Below are positions 33,268 to 45,899 of a stretch of DNA of 64,000 nt, in pieces (the stretch's first letter is position 1; each line of letters opens with the position of its first letter). Position numbers and translations under genes: made by a program. The stretch lies in assembly GCA_030280995.1 (NCBI GenBank), contig JASXTE010000009.1:1706501-1770500 (forward strand). Direction: 5' to 3'. The DNA comes from Hemileia vastatrix. Lineage: Eukaryota > Basidiomycota > Pucciniomycetes > Pucciniales > Zaghouaniaceae. A model generated the notes under the pieces. That model was not told the origin of the DNA. It worked only from the letters and a program-made list of their open reading frames with translations, and made no database searches.

Positions 33268-34967
33268 TTCATCATGTTTTATTTACTTGAATAAATGGCT
33301 TAATTATAATTCCCAACACTTATTAATGTTTCCCAAACTCAATAACAAATTTCTCATATGAAATATTATCTTTTAATATAAGCAGTTTATCTATAGCTGA
33401 TATTCAACGTGAGATTTTCCTTTTTAGATTCAGCTAAAATTAAACAAAAGGAGCAATCATGCATATGTGTATGAATGGTAACCATATGTTACTTAGAGGA
33501 TTGTGAAATTTACTCACCAGAATGGTTTAAGTATTAAAATAAATTTAGGTCATTGTTCTTATGTATTTGAAACTAATTAGGAAATTTTTCTAAAAATATA
33601 TTTTAATGTTTATCATGTTTAATAAGTTGAAAATATGAATTTTGAAAATTTTGAGTTTCTTATATGATATTCCAAGCTTTAGTTTACAATGTTTCAAGTA
33701 GAATAGAATTTTAATATTATAAATTGAAAGCAATGTACCATTATCTGTTTTTAATTGTGTTCTACTTATAGAATGATTACATTACATTAAACATTAATTA
33801 AATCAAAAAGGTTTAAAAGATATTTAGAATTTTACAAAATTTTAACATTTATTAATCTTTGATTTGAAAACCAACTATGATGTACACTCACTAGAAATAA
33901 GTGATCCCAATTTTAATATAATTTATCAATCCAAAAATAAAAAGTCAATTAACATAAAAATATATATTTTTTCAAAACCAAATCTTTAGATTCAAAGTAT
34001 GATGTTTTAATGAAAAATTGATACAAAACTTTAATGAAATGAAATCTCTAAAAAACTCCAAAAATAAAATATCAAAACAAGTGATTTCTGCTAAAAAAAA
34101 CTACTAACTATTGCAGATAAAACATAAAAATAAGTCATATTTTTAAAAAAAATGATCTAACAATATTTATTTTTGTTAAAAAAATCAAAAAATTGTTAAG
34201 CTTGTTTGTTATAATAATGTTAAAATCCACTAAACATTATCTAAAGGTGGCAAAATATGTTAAAAATATGTCAAATTTTTTGAGCCAAAAATCAACAATT
34301 TTGTATCATTTCCTGTTGAGCTATGACTTTATTCCACCCTTTTTATCTGATTGTTCCAGTATTACTTTGCTATGATCACTAGTTTTGAAGTTAAAATTTA
34401 CAAATGTTCATTATATTTGATAAATGAAAAATAACTAAAACTTTTATAACTAAAAAATAAGATTTTGAAACTCCTTCTTTCAATCAATGATTGAAGAAAT
34501 TTTCAGTTTATTTGAGTAATGATTTTAAGAATAACAAAAAATTTGTAATTCACAAGGACTTATTTCCAGGGACTATAATTATTTACTTGTGTAATTCATG
34601 AGCTACTTATCAATGATTTAAAACATCAGAAAATTAAGTTATAGTTATAAATCTTCAAATTATACTGTGTCTGGTATATATATCTTCAATAAATATTTTA
34701 AACTTATCTTAATCTACATACCACACAATAGAAAATCATTATATTAAAAAAGAAAAAAATTATCTGATAATATCATAAAGAATAATAACCATGGATTGAT
34801 ATTCCATAAAAGTGGTTAATAAAATTTTAAGAGAACCTAAATCAGTATTCTTTCATCAATGTATATCCTTTTTGTCTTTGTAATTTATTCCAAACCAATT
34901 TTTTAAAAGTTGAATCTATATATGTAATGCCAAAACCACCATTAATCATCTCTTAGACTTTTTAAGC

Positions 34968-35005
<38 letters not shown>

Positions 35006-37042
35006 TATCAAAAATTTAAATAAAAAATAAAAGCATAATTTTATTTACCTTTAATTATTTAAATATAGAGAATTTTCAGAATGCATTGTGGTTACTTGTG
35101 AAGGTTAGAAGATTTGAAGTTGGATTTATGGGTTTTTAGAAGTGAACATATTGTAAAAATTTCTCATAAATATTTATTTCATAGTTTCAAATGTTGAAAT
35201 CTACAAACTAATGGGATTTAAAATTATATTGAGATTTAAAATTTGTTCTCTACTCAAGTAAAATTAAATAAAATGTTGATATCAAAATTGAAATTAAGTT
35301 TAAACTTTTAATATGCTCTATCTTCAATTTTATTGAAATGCATCAAAAATATAATAATATTTTTTTCTTAAATCACTTTTTACATAAAAGATAGTTTTAT
35401 TATTTTATGCATTAAATATTGCTAATATAAAATTAACATCTATGTCAACTGTTTATGACTATTAATCTATATAATAAAATTTTTTAGAAGAAAAAATAAC
35501 ATCAGTATATACTGACTTTGAAATTATATAATTTAAACTAGTTTACAGGTTGATAATGAAGGGTGATTTCATTTTTGAATATGAATTATAGAAGTCTTAT
35601 TTTGTCAATTTTAATTCTTTTTGAGCTCAAATTTATCCACTGCAACTTATGTAAGAATAATAATTATTTTTATTGAAATTTACATGAGAAAGTATGCCTA
35701 TTATTCAAAATCAAACTTGCTCTAATGGTGTTTTTCAATAATTATTTCCATTCATATCAATAAAAAACATTTCAATTTGCTGATGTTTTAGTTTTTGATA
35801 TCCCCAAGTTTTATAGCTTAGGTGTACTATTCACAAAATTATTAAAAATATAATTTTTGAAATACATGATAAACTTGAAAGTGAGGGGGAATTATATATT
35901 TAAAAATAAATTCTAAATTCAGGATGGATAGTATTTTTTCTATTTTCACAAATGAACAATTTTTTGTTTCAATAAATCCAGAAAAAAAATTTTGTTTTAA
36001 GCATATTATGTTAGATTTATTTTGATTTTAAATACAATATTTTCAAGATTTGTGTTTAATATTTCCAGTGAAAGTTAATGTTAATGTGAATTTTAAGTAA
36101 GCCTGAAGAAATTTAATCAATAGGCATATTGGATATGTAAAATAATATTTTTCTCCAATCTTGAATCATCCTGGGATAAAAAATATCTTGAATAAGGTTA
36201 TTGTTGGTCAATTTGGATTTAAGTAGGATAAAGTGAGGTTTAATAAAGGACAGATAAAAGGCTAAATTCATTACTAGTGACTTTTTTCTCAAAATAGTTA
36301 TAAAATATGTATCATTCTGGAATCAAGCTTAAATAAAGTTGACTTCAAACAGAGATAATTTCTAGCAGCACAAAACCATATTTACAAAGGTGTACAATAC
36401 CTCAAATATTACTCATAATATAGTAAGGCGAGGAATCTACAAAATTCACATTTGAAACAAGGACTTTTATTTTGAATTTGAAATTGAGAAATTGAATATT
36501 ATTTTCCAATTAAAATATCTATTAGTTATTTTACCAAAAGTTTTTAGTAATCAGATTGAATTTTGATGGTATTTTATAGTAGATTAATTATGTTGAGGAG
36601 CCATTTACTCAAAATTACTGGTATCGGTTCTGATATTCATGTGAAATTCAATACAAATCTTTTTGAAAGCGAATAGTTGACATATTGGATATGCAAAAGC
36701 TTATATTAGATCAAATTGAGCTCAAAGGGATTTTAACTCATGATCAAATTAAGATTTCGCAAGATAAAACGGTAATCAATGTAGAATCATCTTGAGCTCA
36801 ATTTGTGAAAAATCTCTGACTAAATGTAAGGCCAAACAATTTCCTCCATGGTGATGATGTGTGCATAATTCAGGCATAGATTTGTGGCTCAACGGAGTTT
36901 AAGCAAGGGGTATTGCTAGCAAAACCCCCCCAATTTTTCTGTGGTGATTGTTGCAATAAGTGAAGTTTAAGAAATAAAAATTCTTAAGATCCATGTGAAA
37001 ATGAATTTCCATTAGTTGAATGCTTTAATTTTTTGTATATAT
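33268..37042. other. AT-rich region, no gene recognised
   Basis: No frame with recognisable motifs. A TA microsatellite is at about 34971-35001. A CACTA-end-like relic is at 36913-36946 (listed separately). Confidence 0.5.
36913..36946. repeat. Possible relic of a CACTA-type terminus
   Basis: TTGCTAGCAAAACCCCCCC followed by AATTTTTCTGTGGTG resembles the inner end of the 261-bp units (CTAGCAAGTCCGCCCCCC, ATATTGTGTGGTG) only 97 bp before the intact unit. Similarity is by eye. Confidence 0.4.
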
Positions 37043-37303
37043 CACTACACAATATAGGGGGTGGACTTGCTAGCAAGTCCTCAACCTGAACTCAGATGGA
37101 ACTCAGATGGAACTCAGACTGAACTCATACTGAACCCATACTGAACTCTACTTGAACACCCACCTAAAACTGTTCTGCTGAGTGGTGTTCATCCCTGATT
37201 GAATGGTTCCTTTATCAATAGCTCAATGTGTGTTCAATCTATGGTGAGTTTGGGTCCAAGGTTGCGGACTTTCTAGCAAGTCCGCCCCCCATATTGTGTG
37301 GTG
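37043..37303 (+). repeat. 261-bp terminal unit, left
   Basis: Starts CACTACACAATATAGGGGG, ends CATATTGTGTGGTG, with TAT on both sides. It contains the 18-bp perfect palindrome GGACTTGCTAGCAAGTCC near the left end and a one-base-worn copy near the right end. Between them are about seven 11-bp repeats of the type CTGAACTCAGA. I count three differences from the inverted copy at 44325-44585. Confidence 0.9.
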
Positions 37304-37886
37304 TATTTTGTTTATTAACTATGGTAATGGATTATTGAGTGCCTTTAATGATGTTTCTTTTTTTGTGAGGGATGGTGTTCATTTTCATAAATTTTTTCAC
37401 ATTTGCATTTTTATACTAATCGTTGGTGGTGTTCAGCCAATAAAAAACCAATTATAATTATTGAAAAACAGGTATTTTAAATTGAAATTCAGAGTCTAAT
37501 TCTATTGCAGTAATAGGCTTTAATTTGATCTTGTCGTAAGTATCTGAGAAGAGATTCAATTTAATTTATTTCAAGTTCATATATTTTGCATAAAAAAATC
37601 ACATTAATTTAATCAAAACAATTATCATGTCTTAAAATTTTACAAAAAAATATATTTGTTTTTCTATCCTCAATATTTTTATAATAATTAGTTCTCTTGC
37701 TCTCTTTTATCTTATACATCAAGTGGAATTTTTTTTAAAAAGAGAATAATAATGTTATTTTTAAAAAATGATTAATATCACTCTATATATATGGTTACCA
37801 GTGGGGTAAAAAATTTATGGTGCTGCAGCTCAATCTAGTGCTTCATTAACTTTGGCCAAATCTACATCTTCTCGAACCTCAAGTAA

Positions 37887-39496
37887 CTACCTCTCATTAA
37901 CCAAAAAATTTGCTAAATATCCAGGTGAATAGAAGTTTTTTGGCATAAATTTAGGCATATTCAAGACACCATCTCTTGAAGCTCTCTTTCCTGTTGAGCG
38001 ATCATATAGTTTCTTCATTGAAGCCATTTCAAAATTTGCATGGGCCGTTCTTTTAGTCAAGTTGTCCATTCTATCTAAAATTTCATCATGTTTTGGATTT
38101 CTCCATCCAGGAAATACTCATTTAGGACTATTCTCTTCTAGATGGGGTGGGGCTTCTTCTAAATAAGACATGAGACTTGTATCATGAAAAAATGCTACAA
38201 AGCCTGGCTTATTAATGCACTTTTTTCTTGCCATGTCATAGCGGTTTTTTGAAATCTAAAATAAAATCAAATTAGTTAAAGACTTTCTTTAGATATTATG
38301 CTTTGATTGTTTGATAAAGCTTTATCTGTGCTCTTGATCTCTTTTCCTTTCTACTTGCCTCAATCACCTTACTGTTTTGACAAGCCACCTTTCAAATCTC
38401 CTTTCCCTTGTTGACCACCCATTGCTCGACAATTATTGGTGTAAACCTGAGTTTTGCTGAATTGATATTTTTAAATATTGAGAGCCACTTAGTACAATGG
38501 TCTGATACTACACTCCCCATTACTTGATTCCATAGTGACTCAGAGAAATTTTGACAGTTCCAATAAAAAGCGAGTCAACAAAATCCTTTCTATTGAAGCT
38601 CTCGTTTCAAATTTTGTTTTACAGAGATTGGTAAAGCAGCTCCTCCCTTTAGTCCTTGGAGCTCAGGTGTTTAAATAAAAGTTGGTAGATGAATTTTGGA
38701 ACATACGAATATAGCAGTATTTGTTAAAATAAATTGACAATCAGCAGCTGAACTTGCCTGTGGTGCGTTTTGAATCTGTTTTAATGCTGTTTCAATTGTC
38801 AATAGCTTGTACTCATGCCAATTTTTCCACTCTGTAAGTTCTTCATTTTTTGGGCCTATAGGAAACTCAGATACATTAATGGGTCCACTAAGACAGAACT
38901 TCAAAAAGTGATAGATATTTCGGTTAATAGAATCTGAGCTCCTTTGTACATCACACCTTGTAACTACGCTTCTAACTATTTGTAAGTTTTGGTCATTTTG
39001 AAGTGACTCAACATCAAGTATTCTGCACTGATCAGTAGCTTGAATTATAAGAAAGGGATTAACTGCAAATTTTTGAAAATAAAAATTGGTAAAACTATTT
39101 TAAAACATAAAATCATGTTGAATAAGTTTACTCACCAGATCCACTGGTACTGGCTGCTGGGTTAGTAGAAGTGAATCCCCCACCGCTTCCTAGAAACTGA
39201 TTCAATAACATACTAGCCCAATAATTACCTACACTTTCTGCTTGCTTCTGAAAATTACCAGGTGCGGATTGACCATCTGCATTTGTGATATTAGAAGAGC
39301 AATCAGTTGATCAAATTTGGTTAACTGATGAAGAATGAGGAGGAGGTTAGGGTTTACCTGGATTTTCACTAGGATTTTCAGGGGGAGCAGGACCCAATTG
39401 AGGTGCTCTAGGATTTTTAGGGGGAGGATTATTTTTCCCTCCAACATTACTTGCTAATTGAGGATCAACCTGCATGGCATCACCAGTATTAGACAT
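37887..39496 (-). pseudogene. Second gene of the CACTA element, decayed
   Basis: An ATG at 39496 opens MSNTGDAMQVDPQLAS, followed by a Pro/Asn-rich stretch with in-frame TAA and TGA, then NYWASMLLNQFLGSGGGF and a donor G|GTGAGTAAAC near 39132. Later exons show FPIGPKNEELTEWKNWHEYKL, a segment with several stops, and DRMDNLTKRTAHANFEMASM to the stop at 37887. It follows the transposase on the same strand, the place of the TnpA-like accessory gene in plant CACTA elements, but I see no family motif. A DNA-binding role at the subterminal repeats would be inference. Confidence 0.5.
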
Positions 39497-40057
39497 TCTG
39501 TGCTTTATAAATAATAAAACAAAAATTATTAACTTTCAGAATATAGACAAGACAATATTAAAGAGAAATTAGTTATACATTTTTATTGTGAGTTTAATGA
39601 ACAAAATATTCAAGCAAAAAAATTAGTGGAAAACTCAGTTTTATTGGCTTGAAAAATATGGTCCTTAGATTTTTCAACCCTGGTTCTGAACTATTTATAC
39701 TATTTTTCAAGTATAGTTAGACTTTGTATAGTACATTGAATTCCAATTAGTTGTAATTACACTTACAATAAAATTTCACTCATTAATAGCAGGGTTTCTA
39801 AACCGTAAAGAACGCCCTTGTTATTGTTTGCTTGAACATGTAGGCAAAATCTCAAAATGTTTTATTTATTAATCTTGAATCTAGCTGTTCCAAAGATCTA
39901 TTACAAACTTTACAAATCCTATAAGTTCTTACCAATCCTAAATAATTTTCAAACATATTAAAGAAAATAAAATGTCCATGTTGTTTAATTTTTTACTTAC
40001 TAGTTTCTGAAGTCCAATAGCAGTGATAACATTTTACTTTATTCCAAACATTCCCCT

Positions 40058-43000
40058 TTAGTGCTGTAAAGTGGCGGCATTTCCAGTAATTGAATCTTGA
40101 TTAATCACAATTTGTGTAGCTTTTTCTACTCTTAATAGACGGCAATGCACTTGTGGAAGCGCCTCATAGGGATCCTTTTTTGTATCTTCTGGTATAAGCT
40201 CTTTAAATGGACTAACAGTTTGATAGACTTTTTCATTATCATCCTTTGAACTAAAAAGCTGATTAATATGCCCAAACTGACTATCTTTTCCAAAGTAGAA
40301 TTCAATGGTAGAATTCCCAGGATTCTGTTCATGAGTCGTATAATGCTTTCCATGGAACAATATGCTTGCTATATTTTCAACTACCCGGTCTCCTACCTTC
40401 TCTGATAGTAACAAAGCCCGTTTAGATGTCTCTTTTCTTAAGCATGCCCTTACCCATTTTGTAAATAATGCCTCATTTAAATGGAAATGTCTTTTTTTTG
40501 TAACATGCTCAATATTTTTAATATTAGATCCATACTGAGCATCATATTCAGCTTCACCTAGTTCCAATACCCTAGACTTCAGATTCCAGTGCTTGAGCAT
40601 GGTCCATGGTATTTCTTCTATGTTAAATAAAAATAAATTAGCTCATTTGAATTTTTAAGTACCCAATTACCAAACTAAATACCTGGATGATGATTTTTTG
40701 GAATTTCCAATGATATACATTTAACTCTTTCAGCAGCCCAAGCAGCCATACCTACGAGTGGACCAAAACATTTAATCATTTCTGGAAAATGTTGAGTGAA
40801 ATGCAGATTTGGCTTAAAGCTGATATTTTCTCAACCTTCTTCCAAGCAGTTACAATACTCCAATAACAGTTGTTTTAATTCATCAACTTCATCAGAGGAC
40901 AAATTTTTAAAAGTCAAAAAGTTGGTAATTGAACTTAAAGTGGTGAGTGATTTGAGAAGATAATATTTTCTAGGTTTGTGGTCTGACGTCACTGATGTCT
41001 TGGCTTGATTTGGTTTTTCTACCCAAAGGGGGATAAGTGACAAAGGAAAGTAAACAGTATAAAATACATGCCACTCTGCAGCTTTGAGGGAACCTGACTT
41101 TTTAGATCCTACTTGTTTCCGCACTTGTGAAATCCAAGAAGGTTTTTTTGTTTGCTCAATCACATTCCACACTTCCTCTAGCTCAGTGGCTGACAATTGT
41201 GGATTTCTAGTTCTTCTTCTTTCTTTCTCTTTGCCCTTCTTTTTATCTTCCTTACTTCTAATAGTCTCAAGGGATAAATTAGATCTTTCACTTTCAGATA
41301 TACTAATACTTTTTTGCCTTAAGTTATATGTCCAATTTCGACTTCCACTTTCAGAAGCATTTTTGGAGCCAAACTCTAAGGTTTGAAAGTGATGTTCAGA
41401 ACTTTATGACTTTTTCCTGCTGTTTGATCCTTCCAATTCAGCTCCTCTACTATCCACTCTCAGATATGTTTATGACTGACTCGTTGTACTTGTATATTGT
41501 AGTCTTTTATGCCACTCCACTAGTTCAATATTATCGGCATCAGTGCTGATTAAGCTTCTTCTACGTTTTTTATATTGTTTATTTAGAATATATCAGAACA
41601 TGCATCATCATTGTCTCTTCTTACATGTCAATTTTTTTCCTTTGTCAGCTTTTTTTCTAGGTCGATTGCGGCATTTTGTTTTAGATAAGACGTTAGACTG
41701 TGATCTTTAATATTTTCAAGCATGTGTGAATCAATCAAGTCAATTGAGCAATATTCCATAGGATTCCAATATACAAGGTTATTCAGCTCGCTCCATTGAA
41801 CCCCATGACTCCTAAAAATAGATACCTGCTCTTAATGTGACTGACACTTTTTCCACTTCTCTTCCCAGTGCATATGATCCTCATGAGTACATAAGGAAAA
41901 TTTTTTGACTTGATGCTCACCGATTTCATCTTTTGAAATATGACAGACAGAAAAGAACTTAGTGGCTGAGTGACTTGCAAAACCAGCAATCTTTTGCATC
42001 GCTGGAATGTCTCCTATTAAAGAGAATAATGCAGCCCTTATTTTTAGGCCTTGTGGATAGTGAGGTGTTTTTTCAATAAATATTCCATCCCATAGAGTCT
42101 TTAGTTCATCTACAAGAGGCTTCTGAATATTATTTATTTGTTCACTTGTTGGCTCAGTTGGACCAGGAATAATAGCATACAAAAATATATTTTCGGTTTT
42201 GTATCAATCTTCTGTAGGCAAGTTCATACACACCAACAAGATAATACCCACAGATTTCTGATGACCTCCAATACGATTGACACCCGTCCTAAACCAGTCA
42301 ACATATAAACTATACATTAAGTTACCTCGTGTTTTTGTATATCCATCAACACTTCTATTTCAAGCCGTAGAAATATCTGGAAAATTTTTCCATACAAAAC
42401 CATCATATACATCTTTTATCACATCCCTTTCCATGTTTTCTAGAAAGTCATTTATTTTCTTAATAAGTGTCTCAAATTTGATTAGTTTAAGCTTTGCTGA
42501 AATCCATTCAACCAAATTGTTTTAATGAAATGTTTTACGAGGATGGTAGATTGCTTCTTTTTGTTTGTATTTAGCCAAATACAAACTTTCATCACAATTG
42601 ACAGTTTCTTCTCTCTGTCCTAAATCTTTCAAATAGCGCTTTGAGGATGAATAAAAAGGTTGAGTACAAGATAAGATCAATGGTTTGTTTTTGGGGATAT
42701 ACTCATAAAGAGCAAAGCACTTAGCACAGCATGTCTTGGTGACAAATAATGGATTGAGTTTCAATTGACTAAAAACTGTCTCAATAGAAAGGGGAATAAG
42801 ACTTATGATTCTGCTAGCATCTAAATTACCTACTTCACTAAGAAGTTTGAGTTTGTTGACTTCATCATGCGAAAATTCAGCACAACCTTCTTTGCTTAAA
42901 TTATGGATAAGAGAAAGTTTTTCTGCTTGCCACATTATCTTTTGGCTATAAAGCTCTTCCAAATTAAAATTTTTTGACTGTGGTAGAGATTGAATTGTTT

Positions 43001-43295
43001 CCAAAACAGGCTGGCCTTAAGCAAAGAAGCAAAATAGAGATGAATTGAAACATAATTTCTCTTTATTTACCAAATATTTATGCCTTACAAGATCTTGGAT
43101 GTTGGATCCTAAGTTAGGTGAAGTGCTGGATGTACCAACCATCTGTTCTTTGCAATTTATTTCTTCTTCATGTTTGGAGTATGACTGAGATTTTTTGAAA
43201 GCTACACCAACTTCAAAGCTTTCCAATGAGATCTGATGCCTTCTTGATAAACATTAAAGCTCTTCACATTTACAAACGCAAAAAAATGGTGGCAT
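40058..43295 (-). pseudogene. Tnp2-type CACTA transposase, decayed
   Basis: The start ATG is at 43295 (MPPFFCVCKCEEL, then a stop). Next come CCAKCFALYEYIPKNK and ILSCTQPFY, the zinc-like opening of rust Tnp2 proteins. SLYVDWFRTGVNRIGGH near 42280 carries the catalytic Asp. IIPGPTEPTSEQIN, then LVDELKTLWDGI, IRAALFSLIGDIPAMQKIAGF and a residual CH segment follow, then SIDLIDSHMLENIKDHSL, and later WISQVRKQVGSKKSGSLKAAEW with FPLSLIPLW (40831-41196). The C-terminal part is at 40058-40600. Stops and frame changes occur, for example at 43254, 42362 and 41829; a short intron near 43020-43073 is possible. The enzyme cuts at the terminal repeats to excise and move the element. Confidence 0.83.
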
Positions 43296-44324
43296 TTTAA
43301 GACTTCTGGATATAAGAAATATGTTACTGGATGGTAGCAATTGAACAAACTATTTATTTATTGTGAAGCACTTACTAAAATAGGCTAATTTTTATGTCTT
43401 AGGAATTTTATCAATAAGTTGGTTACAATGGATTTCTTTGAATGTTTGTTTCATGCATATCAATCATGCATTAAGTAGGTATCCATACTTTGAATCAGAA
43501 AAATGTTTCAGATTCACTACATTTTACAATGTTGCATACATGTTTATCAAACAGCTTATTTTGCACAAAGCATAATACTATAAGAGAATACAAATTGATC
43601 ACATTTTTAAATATAGGAGAAACTATGATATAAATTCAATCAAAATAATACCATTTAATTTATGATAATAAAGTTATTTAAGTGTTGCAGCTTTTTTTTT
43701 CTACAATCACCTGCAATAATAAAATTCTGCCAAGTAACAGAAAGGTTTTCACTAATAATCACTATAAGATATAAAAAAAAAAATATAATATTTATTTTTC
43801 ACAATATAGAATTACAGTCTGAAAAATAAATATTTTTTCAACAAAATATTTTATTTTAAAAATTTCAAATCTAAGAGGTTATCAAAGTAAAGCTTCGAGA
43901 ATCCAAAAAACAGAATTTTTAAATTAAGTTGCTTGTTCCAAACTCTAAAAAATTGGTATGGTTTCCAAGTAATCTTGGTAAATAAACTATATACATACTT
44001 ATAAGGTGTTAATATAAATTTTTAAAATAATTTGTCAGCACAATCAACAAGCTCAAATAAGGTCATTATTTGCATTAAAATATTATCAAAATAAGTTGGA
44101 AAATCAAAATGATTCTGCATTATATTTTTACCCGTTTACCATGAAATACCTTTCTATTACAGCTGAGTTATTTCCTTTTGAATTAATTATGAGCATACAT
44201 ATATATCCATACTTTATAGAGAAAGATATTCATGAGAAAGTTCATCTGTCTGTCCACTCAACTCTTCATTATTTATTATTTTTAAAATAAAATATTTATT
44301 ATAGTAGTTTTTTTGTTGCCATAT

Positions 44325-44585
44325 CACCACACAATATGGGGGGCGGACTTGCTAGCAAGTCCGCAACCTTGGACCCAAACTCACCATAGATTGAACACAC
44401 ATTGAGCTATTGATAAAGGAACCATACAATCAGGGATGAACACCACTCAGCAGAACAGTTTTAGGTGGGTGTTCAAGTAGAGTTCAGTATGGGTTCAGTA
44501 TGAGTTCAGTCTGAGTTCCATCTGAGTTCCATCTGAGTTCAGGTTGAGGACTTGCTAGCAAGTCCACCCCCTATATTGCGTAGTG
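44325..44585 (-). repeat. 261-bp terminal unit, right (inverted copy)
   Basis: Reverse complement of 37043-37303 with three substitutions by eye. TAT flanks both ends (44322-44324 and 44586-44588). Both palindromes are intact here. Confidence 0.9.
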
Positions 44586-44748
44586 TATCATTTCAAAATT
44601 TTATATTTTTGTTCATTTTGCTTTTCATAACATATATGATGAGCTATAGTTCATCTTATTTCCCTCAGGGAGAAATACATACTAATACCCATGTACTTAA
44701 TAAATGATTCAATGAGATACTCCCTCGATCAACTTCTCATTTTTGCAG

Positions 44749-45756
44749 GTCTATTTACAATTTCTGTCATGTGCTTTTGAATATTTCACCTCAGTTTAAT
44801 GAATGGAAGCTGAACCTCACTGAAGAACAACTACATAGGTTTTTATTGTTCAATATAAGCTCTCTCAACATTGATATTAATTTGCCATATCCTGAACAAA
44901 GTTATCATGTTTTAGAACAAATCCCTGCTATATTCCACAATGCTTTTATTCAGTTTCTTCATCAATGCAACTTTCCTGAAAAAATGTTTTCTTGGAATCT
45001 TGATTGGTTTCACGAGTGGAATCAAGTTTTTGAAAAAATTATCATTAAGAACTGGGATATATCTTTGGAAACTAATTATTTGGTTTCTTACTCAATGGAC
45101 TCTACTCATATTTCCTACCTAAATCAAATGGGTGCTCTTCACCGCTGGTTTATAGGTTATGCTGATAAATTACGACTTGGAAAAGATTCTGATAGTTTCC
45201 GTGAAATAGTTAAAATAATAAAGTATAAATTTAAAATAGAAAAGAAAGTAAGAACTAATATTTTTATCTTATTTTTTACACAAGCTTATATAAATTTGAC
45301 AATCTTTTTCAGAATTATTTTAAACAAACTCACCTTCTTAAACAACTTCCAAGTGATGAAAATTATGAGAATCATTTCAAAAACTTCAAATGTTGCTCAG
45401 ACACCAAATTAGATGATGAAGATTCTTTTAAGCGGATTTTATTGCCATGGAGATCTGAAGAGTTCTCAAGACTTGCACAAAATATCAACCAGAAACACAT
45501 TAAAATTTTAGAAAATTCCTCTTATTCAGGAGAAATAATTAAGAACTTGGCACTATATGATAGATTAAATTTGGTATCCTCAATAAAGACTCACTTTAAT
45601 TTTTTTCCATTCCCCAGGGGCTTGCCAAGTGACTTCTATTCTTCATTATATCTTGCTTCTCTTAATCCTCAAAAATTAACACTTCTTAATTGTCAAGCCC
45701 CAATAAACATTTCCTACATACTTGAACAAATTTCAAATTCTAATGTGAGTTATTAA
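44749..45756 (+). CDS. Unrecognised spliced gene, 5' end cut off by the CACTA element
   Basis: A splice acceptor (TTTTTGCAG ending at 44748) opens a frame reading SIYNFCHVLLNISPQF. A 65-nt intron lies at 45248-45312 (donor GTAAGAAC, acceptor TTTTTCAG) and the exons join in phase: IEKK then NYFKQTHLLKQLPSDENY. The frame continues through LPWRSEEFSRLAQNINQKH and PRGLPSDFYSSLYLASLN to a TAA at 45754, about 313 codons without a stop. From memory, uncharacterised rust proteins share the PWRSEEF and GLPxxFY patterns, but I cannot verify this. The first exon(s) must lie upstream of 44586, where the CACTA element now sits, so the gene is probably disrupted. It converges with the SNF2 pseudogene. Confidence 0.55.
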
Positions 45757-45899
45757 TGAATTCCCTAATCAATAATCTAGCAGACTCATATTCTTCGTTT
45801 CCAATGTTTGGGACACTTAGCCTTAAAAAATTAGAACAGATAAATATTTTTAGCTATGATGCAACTTTATTCAAAGAAAATTTCACATACATTGATAGC

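Larger units (their letters stand above)
37043..44585 (-). mobile_element. CACTA-type DNA transposon (Tnp2 transposase) bounded by inverted 261-bp units
   Basis: Both outer ends start CACTACACAATATAGGGG or CACTACGCAATATAGGGG and are flanked by TAT (37040-37042 and 44586-44588), the 3-bp duplication typical of CACTA elements. Two minus-strand genes lie inside: a Tnp2-type transposase (40058-43295) and a second gene (37887-39496). Each 261-bp end unit also has its own inverted termini and TAT on its inner side, so the structure is either a CACTA element with complex ends or two MITE-like copies bracketing the genes. Internal gaps 37304-37886, 39497-40057 and 43296-44324 show no other gene. Confidence 0.85.
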
